A stretch of 64,000 bases of DNA, from assembly GCF_900162665.1 (NCBI RefSeq), contig NZ_LT727813.1, positions 214,213-278,212 on the forward strand, given 5' to 3'. This DNA is from Oceanobacillus sojae. Its GTDB lineage: Bacteria; Bacillota; Bacilli; Bacillales; Amphibacillaceae. Both the position numbers and the translations under genes were made by a program. Below are positions 17,724 through 25,768 of the stretch, piece by piece. Under the pieces are notes generated by a model. That model saw nothing but the letters and a program-made list of their open reading frames with translations. It made no database searches and was not told where the DNA came from. Positions within the stretch are counted from its first letter, which is position 1. The number at the start of each line of letters is the position of its first letter.

Positions 17724-18729
17724 CGACCTTCTCCTCCTTTCTATCTAATCGATGTTCCTTCGTCTGAAAATGACAGGCTGTAAAATGTCCTTCCGCTGCT
17801 TCTATCATTTCAGGTGTCTTTTTCAAACATATTTCCTCTGCAAATGGACACCTTGCCGCAAAAGGACATCCAGAAATGTCTAAGCTTAAATCTGGAGGAC
17901 TCCCGGGGATAGTGCTTAATTCTTCCTCGCTGGATACACTTTCTGTAATCTGTGAATCTAATAACCCCCATGTATAAGGGTGCAATGGATTATCATAGAT
18001 TTCTTGAACAGTTCCTGACTCAACTACATTCCCTGCGTACATAACAAGCACTTTGTCGCAGGTTTCCCAAATCACCCCAAGGTCATGTGTAATCATGATG
18101 ATAGAAGTATCAATAGAATGCTGTAAATCCTTCATTAAATTTAAAATTTGCGCTTGCACCGTTACATCCAATGCCGTTGTAGGCTCATCGGCAATTAATA
18201 GTTTAGGATTACAAGCTAAAGCAATTGCAATCATTACTCGTTGCCGCATTCCTCCCGAAAATTCATGCGGGTACATGCTGAATCTTTTTCTTGCTTCAGG
18301 TATGCCAACTAATTCAAGCATATGGACAGCTTTTTCTTTTGCTTCTTTTCTATTCAGATGCTGGTGCGTTTTTATCGATTCTACAATTTGATTTCCAACT
18401 GTATAAACTGGGTTTAAGCTTGTAGAAGGATCCTGAAAAATCATTGAAATCTCATTTCCGCGTATCTTTCTCATTGCCTTATCAGACAGCTTCAGCAGAT
18501 CCTTATCTTCAAAAATTATTTTACCGCCTGTTATTTTTCCTGGAGGATCCGGAATGAGCCGCAGCAATGAAGTTGCTGTTACGCTTTTTCCAGATCCGGA
18601 TTCACCGACTATTCCAATATTTTCTTTTCTGTTTAATGAAAAACTGACTCCGTTCACAGCCTTTGTTAAAGTTGAGCCTGAACGAAACTGAACCTCTAAG
18701 TTTTCCACGGTTAGCAGCATATCTGACAT
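17698..18729 (-). CDS. Oligopeptide/dipeptide ABC transporter ATPase (OppD/DppD type)
   Basis: 343 residues with Walker A G-E-S-G-S-G-K-S-V, signature E-F-S-G-G-M-R-Q-R, Walker B L-L-I-A-D-E-P and the C-terminal cysteine-containing oligo_HPY domain (G-C-P-F-A-A-R-C-P-F-A-E-E-I-C). It is the first ATPase of the heterodimeric pair and sits 18 bases after the permease gene on the minus strand. Confidence 0.95.
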   Translation of the reverse strand: MSDMLLTVENLEVQFRSGSTLTKAVNGVSFSLNRKENIGIVGESGSGKSVTATSLLRLIPDPPGKITGGKIIFEDKDLLKLSDKAMRKIRGNEISMIFQDPSTSLNPVYTVGNQIVESIKTHQHLNRKEAKEKAVHMLELVGIPEARKRFSMYPHEFSGGMRQRVMIAIALACNPKLLIADEPTTALDVTVQAQILNLMKDLQHSIDTSIIMITHDLGVIWETCDKVLVMYAGNVVESGTVQEIYDNPLHPYTWGLLDSQITESVSSEEELSTIPGSPPDLSLDISGCPFAARCPFAEEICLKKTPEMIEAAEGHFTACHFQTKEHRLDRKEEKVDDRSNIKS

Positions 18730-18747
18730 TCAAGTATCCTCCCTTAG

Positions 18748-19641
18748 TTATACTTTCATTTTAGGATCCAGAGCATCACGTAAACCATCGCCAAATAAAT
18801 TAATGCTAAGAACGGTTATTAAAATTGACAGGCCTGAAAAGGTGGCCATGTTTGGATTTAATACAAGAAAATCTTTTCCATCCTTCAATATGCTTCCCCA
18901 CGAAGCTGTCGGCGGCTGCACTCCTAACCCCAGAAAGCTTAAAGCTGCTTCAGAAATAATGGCACCGGCAACGCTCATGGTGGCATAAACAATAATTGGG
19001 GCGAGGCTATTTGGTAATACATGCTGAAAAATAATTCTTCTATGTTTAGCTCCTAATGACCGGGTAACTTCTATAAATTCTGATTCTTTCACCCCTAGCA
19101 CTTGACCACGTACAACCCTTGCAAACCCTGGTACATTCGCAATTCCTATCGCTATAATGACATTGATGAGGCCTTGTCCCAAAACTGTCATTAATGTAAT
19201 TGCCAGCAGGATAAATGGAAAAGCAAATAATCCATCCATAAATCGCATAATAACAGAGTCTAATTTCCCGCCAAAGTATCCGGCCACTACTCCTAATAAA
19301 GACCCAATTACTGCCCCAAATAAAACGGCAGCAATTCCAACAATCAAAGAAATTCTGGAACCATAAACAATTCTGCTGAATATATCTCTCCCAAAGTTAT
19401 CCGTTCCTAATAAATATCCCTGCTCACCCACACCAAGAAGTGCTTTCGTTACATCCATTGTATTTGGATTATGTGTGGCTATTAACGGTGCAAAAATAGC
19501 AGTAATGATTAATAGAAAAATAACGATTAACCCAAACGCAGCAAGTCTATTTTTAATTAGTTTTCTAAATAAAGATTGTTCTTTTTTCCTTTTGTCTTCC
19601 ATTGTTTTAACAATCTCTTCTTCAGCTTGTATTGAGGTCAT
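18748..19641 (-). CDS. Peptide-type ABC transporter permease (DppC/OppC)
   Basis: 297 residues: an N-terminal charged segment (OppC_N), six hydrophobic helices and the EAA-like loop E-V-T-R-S-L-G-A-K-H-R-R-I-I-F-Q-H-V-L-P-N. Its ATG overlaps the stop of the DppB gene by one base (TAATG), so the two are translationally coupled. It forms the membrane channel with DppB. Confidence 0.95.
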   Translation of the reverse strand: MTSIQAEEEIVKTMEDKRKKEQSLFRKLIKNRLAAFGLIVIFLLIITAIFAPLIATHNPNTMDVTKALLGVGEQGYLLGTDNFGRDIFSRIVYGSRISLIVGIAAVLFGAVIGSLLGVVAGYFGGKLDSVIMRFMDGLFAFPFILLAITLMTVLGQGLINVIIAIGIANVPGFARVVRGQVLGVKESEFIEVTRSLGAKHRRIIFQHVLPNSLAPIIVYATMSVAGAIISEAALSFLGLGVQPPTASWGSILKDGKDFLVLNPNMATFSGLSILITVLSINLFGDGLRDALDPKMKV

Positions 19642-20606
19642 TATTTTGTACCTCCTTTATTTGTAGAGTAGCTAATTTTCGGATTGACAACTTTATATAA
19701 AATATCTACAACTAAATTGACAATTACAAAAATTAAAGCAATAAATAGTACGGTGCTCTGCACTACTACAAAATCTCTTTTTTCGATGGCATCAATGATT
19801 AGAAGCCCCATCCCCGGCCAACTGAATATCGTTTCCGTCAATACAGCTCCTCCAAGTAACGAGGAAATTTGCAGACCTAATACTGTCAACAGAGGGTTAA
19901 ATGCATTCTTAAAGGCATGCTTAAAAATAACAATAAATTCACTGATTCCTTTCGAACGTGCAGTTTTAATATAATCCTGTGTAATTACCTCCAGCATGCT
20001 TGATCGTGTTATCCGTGCAAATGTTGCCGTCGGTATGGTGGCAAGCGTAATACTTGGCAGGATTAAATGCTTTAGATAGCTGATAAATCCGTCTGCCATG
20101 GACCCCATCCCGGTTGCAGGAAACCAGCCTAAATTGACACTAAAATATAGAACAAGCATGACCCCCAGCCAAAAAATTGGCATGGATACTCCGATTAAAG
20201 AGATAGTAGTAATGGAATAATCGATAAGAGAATTTTGCTTTGAAGCAGAAATTATCCCAGCCGGAACGCCTATCATAAAAGCAATGATTAATGCACTTAC
20301 CGCTAAAATAACTGTATTGGGGAACCGATTGATAATTAAGTCTGTAATTGGCTGGTTATAAGATAGTGAAACCCCAAAATCTCCTTTCAATAAATTCCCA
20401 ATGTACTGCATAAATTGAATATGAATTGGTTCATTTAATCCTAAAGCTTCAGTTAGCGCCTCAACATCTTCTCTGCTCGCCTGCGGTCCAAGCATAACGG
20501 AAGCGGGGTCTCCAGGAATCATTCTCGTAATTAAAAATACGATAATGGCTACAACAAATAATGTTGGAATCATATTTATCAGTCTGCTGAAAATGTACTT
20601 TCCCAA
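19641..20606 (-). CDS. Peptide-type ABC transporter permease (DppB/OppB)
   Basis: 321 residues with the DppB N-terminus (Y-I-F-S-R-L-I-N-M-I-P-T-L-F-V-V), six membrane segments and the loop I-K-T-A-R-S-K-G-I-S-E. The start is TTG, supported by GGAGGG about 7 bases upstream. It is the first gene of the leftward operon. One candidate IclR operator lies in its 5' leader, about 20 bases before the start. Confidence 0.95.
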   Translation of the reverse strand: MGKYIFSRLINMIPTLFVVAIIVFLITRMIPGDPASVMLGPQASREDVEALTEALGLNEPIHIQFMQYIGNLLKGDFGVSLSYNQPITDLIINRFPNTVILAVSALIIAFMIGVPAGIISASKQNSLIDYSITTISLIGVSMPIFWLGVMLVLYFSVNLGWFPATGMGSMADGFISYLKHLILPSITLATIPTATFARITRSSMLEVITQDYIKTARSKGISEFIVIFKHAFKNAFNPLLTVLGLQISSLLGGAVLTETIFSWPGMGLLIIDAIEKRDFVVVQSTVLFIALIFVIVNLVVDILYKVVNPKISYSTNKGGTK

Positions 20607-20625
20607 TTTTTATCCCTCCAATTTT

Positions 20626-20640
20626 ATTCATTATGTGAAT
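20626..20640. promoter_or_regulatory. Candidate IclR operator, left copy
   Basis: ATTCA-TTATG-TGAAT, a 5-bp palindrome with a 5-base spacer, in the leader of the dppB transcript between its predicted start site and the ribosome binding site. It is a close match, in inverted orientation, to the site at 20802-20820. The pairing of two copies flanking the divergent promoter supports a shared regulator. Confidence 0.6.
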
Positions 20641-20683
20641 CAATGGTTTGGTATATGAATTAAAAAACAGTTTAGCACTTGAA

Positions 20684-20711
20684 AATATATTTGTAAATAT
20701 AAATTTGTCAA
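20684..20711 (-). promoter_or_regulatory. Sigma-A promoter for the leftward dpp operon
   Basis: TTGACA (20706-20711) and TATATT (20684-20689) on the minus strand with a 16-base spacer, in AT-rich DNA. Predicted start is near 20676, so the left palindrome lies about 35-50 bases downstream, suited to a roadblock or repressor site. Confidence 0.65.
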
Positions 20712-20801
20712 ATTAATTTATTTAATTAGAATTTACAAAAAACTATTTACATTATATTACTAGTTATGCTAGATTTATTATTAATTCTTTATTCGAATTA
20801 C

Positions 20802-20820
20802 TGATTCACATTATGAATCA
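20802..20820. promoter_or_regulatory. Candidate IclR operator, right copy
   Basis: TGATTCA-CATTA-TGAATCA: a perfect 7-bp palindrome with a 5-base spacer, about 25 bases before the start of the rightward binding-protein gene, overlapping its 5' leader. It shares the core ATTCA-N5-TGAAT with the left copy. A poorly matched rightward promoter (TTTACA 20732-20737, TATTAC 20755-20760) lies upstream of it. Confidence 0.65.
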
Positions 20821-20844
20821 AATAAACCAAAAAGGAGAGAAAAA

Positions 20845-22458
20845 ATGAAATTGCTCAATTTAAAGTCGTTGCTTTTAGTCTTTGGGTTTATATGTATCCT
20901 TTTTACTTTAGGAGCTTGTTCCTCTAATGGGGATGCAGACTCTTCAAAAAATGGCAATGCCGAAGATGAGTCAGGGGAACCGGTAGACGGAGGAACCTTA
21001 AACATCGGACTTTCTTCCAATCCTAATACATTAGACCCTGTACGCTATACAGGTGTTTATGAATCTCAAATTATGAGATCAATTGGAGATACACTTATCG
21101 TTTATAATAAAGATTTTAGTGATTTTGAACCGTCCATCGCTACAGAATGGGAAACCTCAGAAGATTTGAAATCATACACCTTCAAGTTAAGAGACGATGT
21201 CTATTTTCAACCTGGGGAATATCAAGATGGCAGACAGATGACAGCTGAGGATGTGAAATACAGCCTTGAACGATCAGCTAATGAATCTGTTATGAACAGG
21301 TTGACTGGAGTAGATAGTGTAGAAGTAAATGATGAATTTGAAATAACCATTCACCTGACAGAACCAAATGCCGCATTACTCGCTATGTTGACAGATAAAG
21401 GAAATATTATTGTTCCGAAAGAAGAAGTGGAAGGCTGGGGAGAGCAATTTGGTTCTCATTTAGTGGGCACCGGGCCATTTCAATTGAAAGATTGGCAAAC
21501 AGATCAGAAAGTTGATCTGGAAAGACACGATAATTATTGGGGAGAAAAACCGCACCTTGATAGTGTTGTTTATACCATCATTTCAGACCCTAATATGATG
21601 ACAAACGCGCTCCGATCAGGTGATATTGATATTGCTACAGATATTAAAGGACAAAGCAGAGAAGTTATTGAGCAGGATCCAGAACTCGAACTACTTTCTG
21701 AGCCAGGCTTGTCAATTACTTATCTTGATCTGAATAACCAGAAAGGGCCGACTGCTGATCCAAAAGTCCGGGAAGCAATCTACAAGGCTACAAATGTAGA
21801 AGAGCTTGTTTCCGGAGCAAATCAATATGGAGGTGCTTCAGTTTCCTACGCACCTATCCCTCAAGAATCATGGGGATATACAGAAGAACTGGAGCAATAC
21901 AAACCGGAATATAATCCTGAAGAAGCGAAAGAAATTTTAGCTGAAACCGAATATGCAGATGGATTTAGTACAGAAATCTATGTTGGTGAAGCCCGTGTTC
22001 CAACTGCTACTATTTTCCAGAATCAAATGAAAGAAAATTTAAATATAGATGTAGAAATTAAAGTAGTTGAATGGGGAACACTTAGTGACACAGTTTCCAA
22101 GAATAATGCTCCTATGTCTATTGGCGGCTGGTCCTGGTATCCAGACCCGTACTTCTTCCTGAATCAGCTGTTCCATTCTGATCAAATCGGCTCGTTAGGT
22201 AATGGAAGAGGATATTCTAATGAAGAAGTAGACAAGTTATTGAATCAGGCACTTACAGAAAGTGTCGATCAGGGTGAAAGAGCAGAGCTCTATCAAGAAG
22301 CAATAAAAATTATCATGGGAGACTATTCCCGAATTGAAATTGACAATCAAGATTCAACTGCAGCTATCAGCCCTAAAGTGAAAGGCTTTGAAATATCTGC
22401 TGACATGTCCATTAATGTAGTAAGTCCAAATGGCGCAAATGTTTGGCTGGAGGAATAA
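20845..22458 (+). CDS. Peptide-type ABC transporter substrate-binding lipoprotein (SBP_bac_5)
   Basis: 537 residues with a lipoprotein signal ending L-G-A-C (Cys25), an acidic/serine-rich linker, and the SBP_bac_5 fold (G-G-T-L-N-I-G-L-S-S-N-P-N-T-L-D-P near residue 50; F-K-L-R-D-D-V-Y-F; L-V-G-T-G-P-F-Q-L). AAAGGAGAG lies 6-8 bases before the ATG. It is transcribed divergently from the matching permease/ATPase genes. It should deliver a dipeptide-like or other small amide compound. High local expression is suggested by the strong terminator-like hairpin directly after it. Confidence 0.93.
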   Translation: MKLLNLKSLLLVFGFICILFTLGACSSNGDADSSKNGNAEDESGEPVDGGTLNIGLSSNPNTLDPVRYTGVYESQIMRSIGDTLIVYNKDFSDFEPSIATEWETSEDLKSYTFKLRDDVYFQPGEYQDGRQMTAEDVKYSLERSANESVMNRLTGVDSVEVNDEFEITIHLTEPNAALLAMLTDKGNIIVPKEEVEGWGEQFGSHLVGTGPFQLKDWQTDQKVDLERHDNYWGEKPHLDSVVYTIISDPNMMTNALRSGDIDIATDIKGQSREVIEQDPELELLSEPGLSITYLDLNNQKGPTADPKVREAIYKATNVEELVSGANQYGGASVSYAPIPQESWGYTEELEQYKPEYNPEEAKEILAETEYADGFSTEIYVGEARVPTATIFQNQMKENLNIDVEIKVVEWGTLSDTVSKNNAPMSIGGWSWYPDPYFFLNQLFHSDQIGSLGNGRGYSNEEVDKLLNQALTESVDQGERAELYQEAIKIIMGDYSRIEIDNQDSTAAISPKVKGFEISADMSINVVSPNGANVWLEE

Positions 22459-22478
22459 TATTCAAGAATAAAATTACA

Positions 22479-22513
22479 AAAGAAAAGTAGAGTTTATTTC
22501 TCTGCTTTTCTTT
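22479..22513 (+). terminator. Terminator-like hairpin after the binding-protein gene
   Basis: A 14-bp stem with one G-T pair (22479-22492 with 22500-22513) and a 7-base loop. The 3' arm is itself T-rich (TTTTCTTT). Probably a partial terminator lowering expression of the amidohydrolase genes downstream. Confidence 0.6.
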
Positions 22514-22524
22514 CGTATAGTGTG

Positions 22525-22607
22525 TGTTCAAAAAGGCTGATAAATAGGACCAAGAAGCTCATCAACGAAGAAATTCGCCGTGTCATCTTTATTGGACTTT
22601 TTGAACA
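22525..22607. repeat. Short terminal-inverted-repeat element (MITE-like), deleted copy
   Basis: It begins TGTTCAAAAAG and ends with CTTTTTGAACA (inverted), 83 bases. It shares GATAAATAGGACCAAGAAG, AGAAATTCGCCG and ATTGGACTTTTTGAACATCC with the 147-base copy at 32136-32282, but lacks about 64 internal bases. No coding capacity. It is inserted between the binding-protein gene and the first amidohydrolase. Confidence 0.75.
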
Positions 22608-22643
22608 TCCTCTTATATAAAACTTTGAAAGCAGGTGTAAAAA

Positions 22644-23753
22644 ATGACCCAAACAGCTATTACAAATATTAATACTTATTCCTCTGAATCAGGCAGTTTT
22701 TCCAAAAAGACACTCATTATAAAAGATGAGAAAATCGATGCTATTTTGCCTGGAAACCATATTCCTAACCATACTACTGTTATTAATGGCTCCGATTTGT
22801 TTCTGACTCCCGGTTTTATTGATACTTGTTCGCAAATTGGATTGACAGAAAAAGGAATTCGCTGGGAGGGTAACGACAGCACAGAGCCAGATGAAATTAA
22901 AAGCGAAAAACTGCATGTATTGGATGGTATTTATCCATTCGATAAAGCCTTTAACGATGCTGTTTCTTCTGGTGTTACAGCTGCTCACATTGTTTCTTCA
23001 GCAGAAAGTATTGTCGGAGCACGCACTGCTGTCATTCATACCAATGGTCCTACCGTTGAAGATATGGTTCTCCATAAAAAACTGGGGTATTCCTATTCCA
23101 TGGGAGATGTCCCCAAGAAGACATTTTGGGAACGGACCCGTACTCCCTTAACCCGCATGGGGATTGCTCATAAAATCCGGCGATCTTTAACTGATTTACA
23201 AAAAGAAAAGAACCTTAAAGAGGAACTCTTATTTATTCGCTGTCATCGCGCAGATGACATTGCCACTGCCTATAGAATTGCAGAGGAATTTGGCATAGAT
23301 TTTGTATTTATCCATGCTACGGAATACAGAAAATTAAGAAATCCGATATTAAACTATCCTAAAACAATTGTTGCAGGTCCTTATTTTCAGCCAATTGAAA
23401 GGGCAGAGCTAAAAACTCTGGATCCGGCTGACTACTATTTCTTCCATAAACAAGCAATAAACTATACATTTTCTACAGACCACCCTACTAATTCTGTAAC
23501 CCATCTGCAATTAGAGGGCTCTCTTGCTGTAAAAAATGGTGTCCCGGAACAGCAGGTATTAAACGCTTTAACAAAAGATGCTGCCAAACTATTAAATATC
23601 GAGCACAAAACTGGTGATATTCAGAAAGGTTTATTTGCTGACCTTGTTTTATGGAATGGGCATCCTTTAAGTCTGACTTCAAGAGCAGTTCGTACGTTTA
23701 TAAAAGGAAAAGAAGTTTACAGGGAGGGAGAAAAAAATGCTTCATATATTTAA
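22644..23753 (+). CDS. Amidohydrolase-superfamily protein, metal motif degenerate (probable pseudoenzyme)
   Basis: 369 residues with the amidohydrolase beta-sandwich and barrel layout, most similar to its neighbour. The first-strand H-x-H motif is replaced: P-G-F-I-D-T-C-S-Q-I-G, with Cys62 and Gln64 in place of the two histidines. Later positions keep C-H-R-A-D-D-I-A-T-A, I-H-A-T-E and S-T-D-H-P. Loss of both first metal ligands argues against normal binuclear hydrolase activity, so it may be a regulatory or structural partner of the intact paralogue. GCAGGTG precedes the ATG. Its 3' end overlaps the next gene by 17 bases. Confidence 0.85.
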   Translation: MTQTAITNINTYSSESGSFSKKTLIIKDEKIDAILPGNHIPNHTTVINGSDLFLTPGFIDTCSQIGLTEKGIRWEGNDSTEPDEIKSEKLHVLDGIYPFDKAFNDAVSSGVTAAHIVSSAESIVGARTAVIHTNGPTVEDMVLHKKLGYSYSMGDVPKKTFWERTRTPLTRMGIAHKIRRSLTDLQKEKNLKEELLFIRCHRADDIATAYRIAEEFGIDFVFIHATEYRKLRNPILNYPKTIVAGPYFQPIERAELKTLDPADYYFFHKQAINYTFSTDHPTNSVTHLQLEGSLAVKNGVPEQQVLNALTKDAAKLLNIEHKTGDIQKGLFADLVLWNGHPLSLTSRAVRTFIKGKEVYREGEKNASYI

Positions 23754-24912
23754 AAACGCAACAATTTATACAATGAATGAAAAGAATACCATATTAGAGC
23801 ACGCAGATTTATGGATTAAGAATGGAAAAATTATTAAAGTTGGAGTGAACACAGACATCCCTGAAGAAGCAACGGTAAGAGATTTGGATGGCCTACCAAT
23901 TACTCCTGGATTAATTGATATTCATACACATGTTGGAATTTGGGGAGAAATTAATGAACGAATCAATGATGCCAATGAATACTCTGAGCCCTATACCCCC
24001 ATGATGTCTGCAATAGATGGCATTGATATTAATCATTTTTCATTTGATCTGGCAAGAAAAGGAGGCGTAACTACTGTTCAAACAGGGGCTGGCAGTGCTA
24101 ATCCTATTGGCGGTGTATGGACCATTTTAAAAACAGGCGGAAATTACCTGGAGGAAATGCTAGTTACAAGGAAAAGCGGGCTTAAAGGAGCTCTTGGAGA
24201 AAATCCTAAAAATACATTTGGTCAGAATTATCATAAAAAGCCGTATACCAGAATGTCAATTGCCAATATCATTCGTGAAGGGTTTGAAAAAGCAAGTCAA
24301 CTGACAAACGAAGAAAAAAAAGAAGCATTAAATAACTATTCAGAGTTATCGCCATTTATAGAAGTACTCGATCATCAAATGCCATTGCATTTGCATGCCC
24401 ACCGGGCCGATGATATTGCTACAGCTATTCGAATAGCTAAGGAATTTAATATTCAATTATCACTGGAGCATTGCACCGAAGGACACTTCATGCTGGAAGC
24501 TATTAAGAAAAGCGGTGCAAAAGTTACGCTAGGCCCATTTATGCTGCCTGCAACTAAATATGAAACCAGAAACCTTACTCCAGCAGCTCCCAAATTATTT
24601 CATGAAGCAGGAATACCCTTTGCAATTATGACAGATCATCCTTTCATTCCGATTAATTACTTAATTATATGTGCTGCAGAAGCAGTCAAATATGGTTTAG
24701 ATGAGACGGCTGCGTTAAGAAGCATCACTATCGAAGCAGCAAAATTAACTGGAATAGCGCATCGCGTCGGCTCACTGGAGGAACAAAAAGATGCAGATTT
24801 TGTTATATGGTCTCACCATCCGTTCCATACCTATGCCAATGTTTTAGAAACATATATCAACGGGGAAAACTATTACTCTAAGGAGACGGAAAAATCATGT
24901 ATCCAACCATAG
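23737..24912 (+). CDS. Amidohydrolase (metal-dependent, imidazolonepropionase-like)
   Basis: 391 residues with the full ligand set: His63 and His65 in D-I-H-T-H-V-G, His220/222 in H-L-H-A-H-R-A-D-D, His245 in S-L-E-H-C-T-E-G-H and Asp300 in M-T-D-H-P. K-S-G-L-K-G-A-L-G-E-N-P-K is characteristic of one prokaryotic amidohydrolase subgroup of unknown substrate. Cytoplasmic, no signal peptide. GAGGGAG lies 8 bases before the ATG, inside the end of the upstream paralogue. It probably opens a cyclic amide or hydrolyses an imported amide; the substrate is not predictable. Confidence 0.9.
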   Translation: MLHIFKNATIYTMNEKNTILEHADLWIKNGKIIKVGVNTDIPEEATVRDLDGLPITPGLIDIHTHVGIWGEINERINDANEYSEPYTPMMSAIDGIDINHFSFDLARKGGVTTVQTGAGSANPIGGVWTILKTGGNYLEEMLVTRKSGLKGALGENPKNTFGQNYHKKPYTRMSIANIIREGFEKASQLTNEEKKEALNNYSELSPFIEVLDHQMPLHLHAHRADDIATAIRIAKEFNIQLSLEHCTEGHFMLEAIKKSGAKVTLGPFMLPATKYETRNLTPAAPKLFHEAGIPFAIMTDHPFIPINYLIICAAEAVKYGLDETAALRSITIEAAKLTGIAHRVGSLEEQKDADFVIWSHHPFHTYANVLETYINGENYYSKETEKSCIQP

Positions 24913-25583
24913 GCGTTATTACTATCGGGCAAACCCCAAGGGTGGATATGATCCCGGCTATGCAAAATATTTTCCCCGATAATACAGCTATCGTGGAAAG
25001 AGGTGTACTTGATAATAAAACAGAAAAAGAAATATTAAATTTATCTCCAAATGAAAATCAGACTGTTTTAGTTTCTCGTTTATCGAATGGAGATAAAGCA
25101 GTTATTGCCAAGGAAAAAATACTTCCTTTTATACAAGATTTAATTAATGAATTAAATCTGTCAGATACAACAATGATATTATTGGCTTGTACTGGTCAAT
25201 TCCCTAAGTTCATCAGTAATGTTCCTTTAATTTATCCTGATTATCTGTTAAACCATGTAGTAAAAGGAGTCATCCAGGAGGGAATAATCGGAGTGGTTAT
25301 CCCCCTTCCAGAACAAAAGAACTCCATCATCAAAAAATGGGAAACAATAGGATTAACAGCTATTCCAAAAGCTTGTTCTCCTTATAATTTTAATAAGTCA
25401 GAGTTAATCAAAGCAGCAGATGAATTGGAAAAACTGCCAATAAAGGCTATTGTACTTGATTGTATGGGTTATACAGAAGAAATGAAATCTATTGTTCAAG
25501 AAAATACCAATAAGATGGTTTTCTTGGCAAGAAACGTTATCTATCAAACGATGGCTGAATTGTCTTCATTTCAAAGTGAATAA
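24897..25583 (+). CDS. AroM family protein
   Basis: 228 residues that match the AroM family: start I-G-V-I-T-I-G-Q-T-P-R-V-D-M-I-P, then L-L-A-C-T-G-Q-F and V-L-D-C-M-G-Y-T. The two cysteines are placed like the paired catalytic cysteines of the Asp/Glu/hydantoin racemase fold, so racemase-like chemistry is plausible but not shown. AroM itself has no established function despite its name. It overlaps the preceding amidohydrolase by 16 bases, so it belongs to the same transcript. Confidence 0.87.
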   Translation: MYPTIGVITIGQTPRVDMIPAMQNIFPDNTAIVERGVLDNKTEKEILNLSPNENQTVLVSRLSNGDKAVIAKEKILPFIQDLINELNLSDTTMILLACTGQFPKFISNVPLIYPDYLLNHVVKGVIQEGIIGVVIPLPEQKNSIIKKWETIGLTAIPKACSPYNFNKSELIKAADELEKLPIKAIVLDCMGYTEEMKSIVQENTNKMVFLARNVIYQTMAELSSFQSE

Positions 25584-25596
25584 ACTAGTTTTTTTT

Positions 25597-25624
25597 AGTG
25601 GGAGTTGATTGATTTTCTCCCACT
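25597..25624 (+). terminator. Hairpin after aroM, possible terminator
   Basis: A perfect 8-bp stem AGTGGGAG/CTCCCACT with a 12-base loop, right after the AroM stop. The downstream T-run is weak (TATTCAAT), so termination efficiency is doubtful. Confidence 0.45.
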
Positions 25625-25768
25625 TATTCAATACAGAATTTCATAAATTTGGTTGTACAGCCCCTGACTGAAATAAATTTAGTTTATAGGCTCAGCTCAC
25701 TACTACTCCTTTAATTCCCTTTCCCCTTTATATTATATTTTGCAGCTTTCCCTTCAAAATACAGATAA

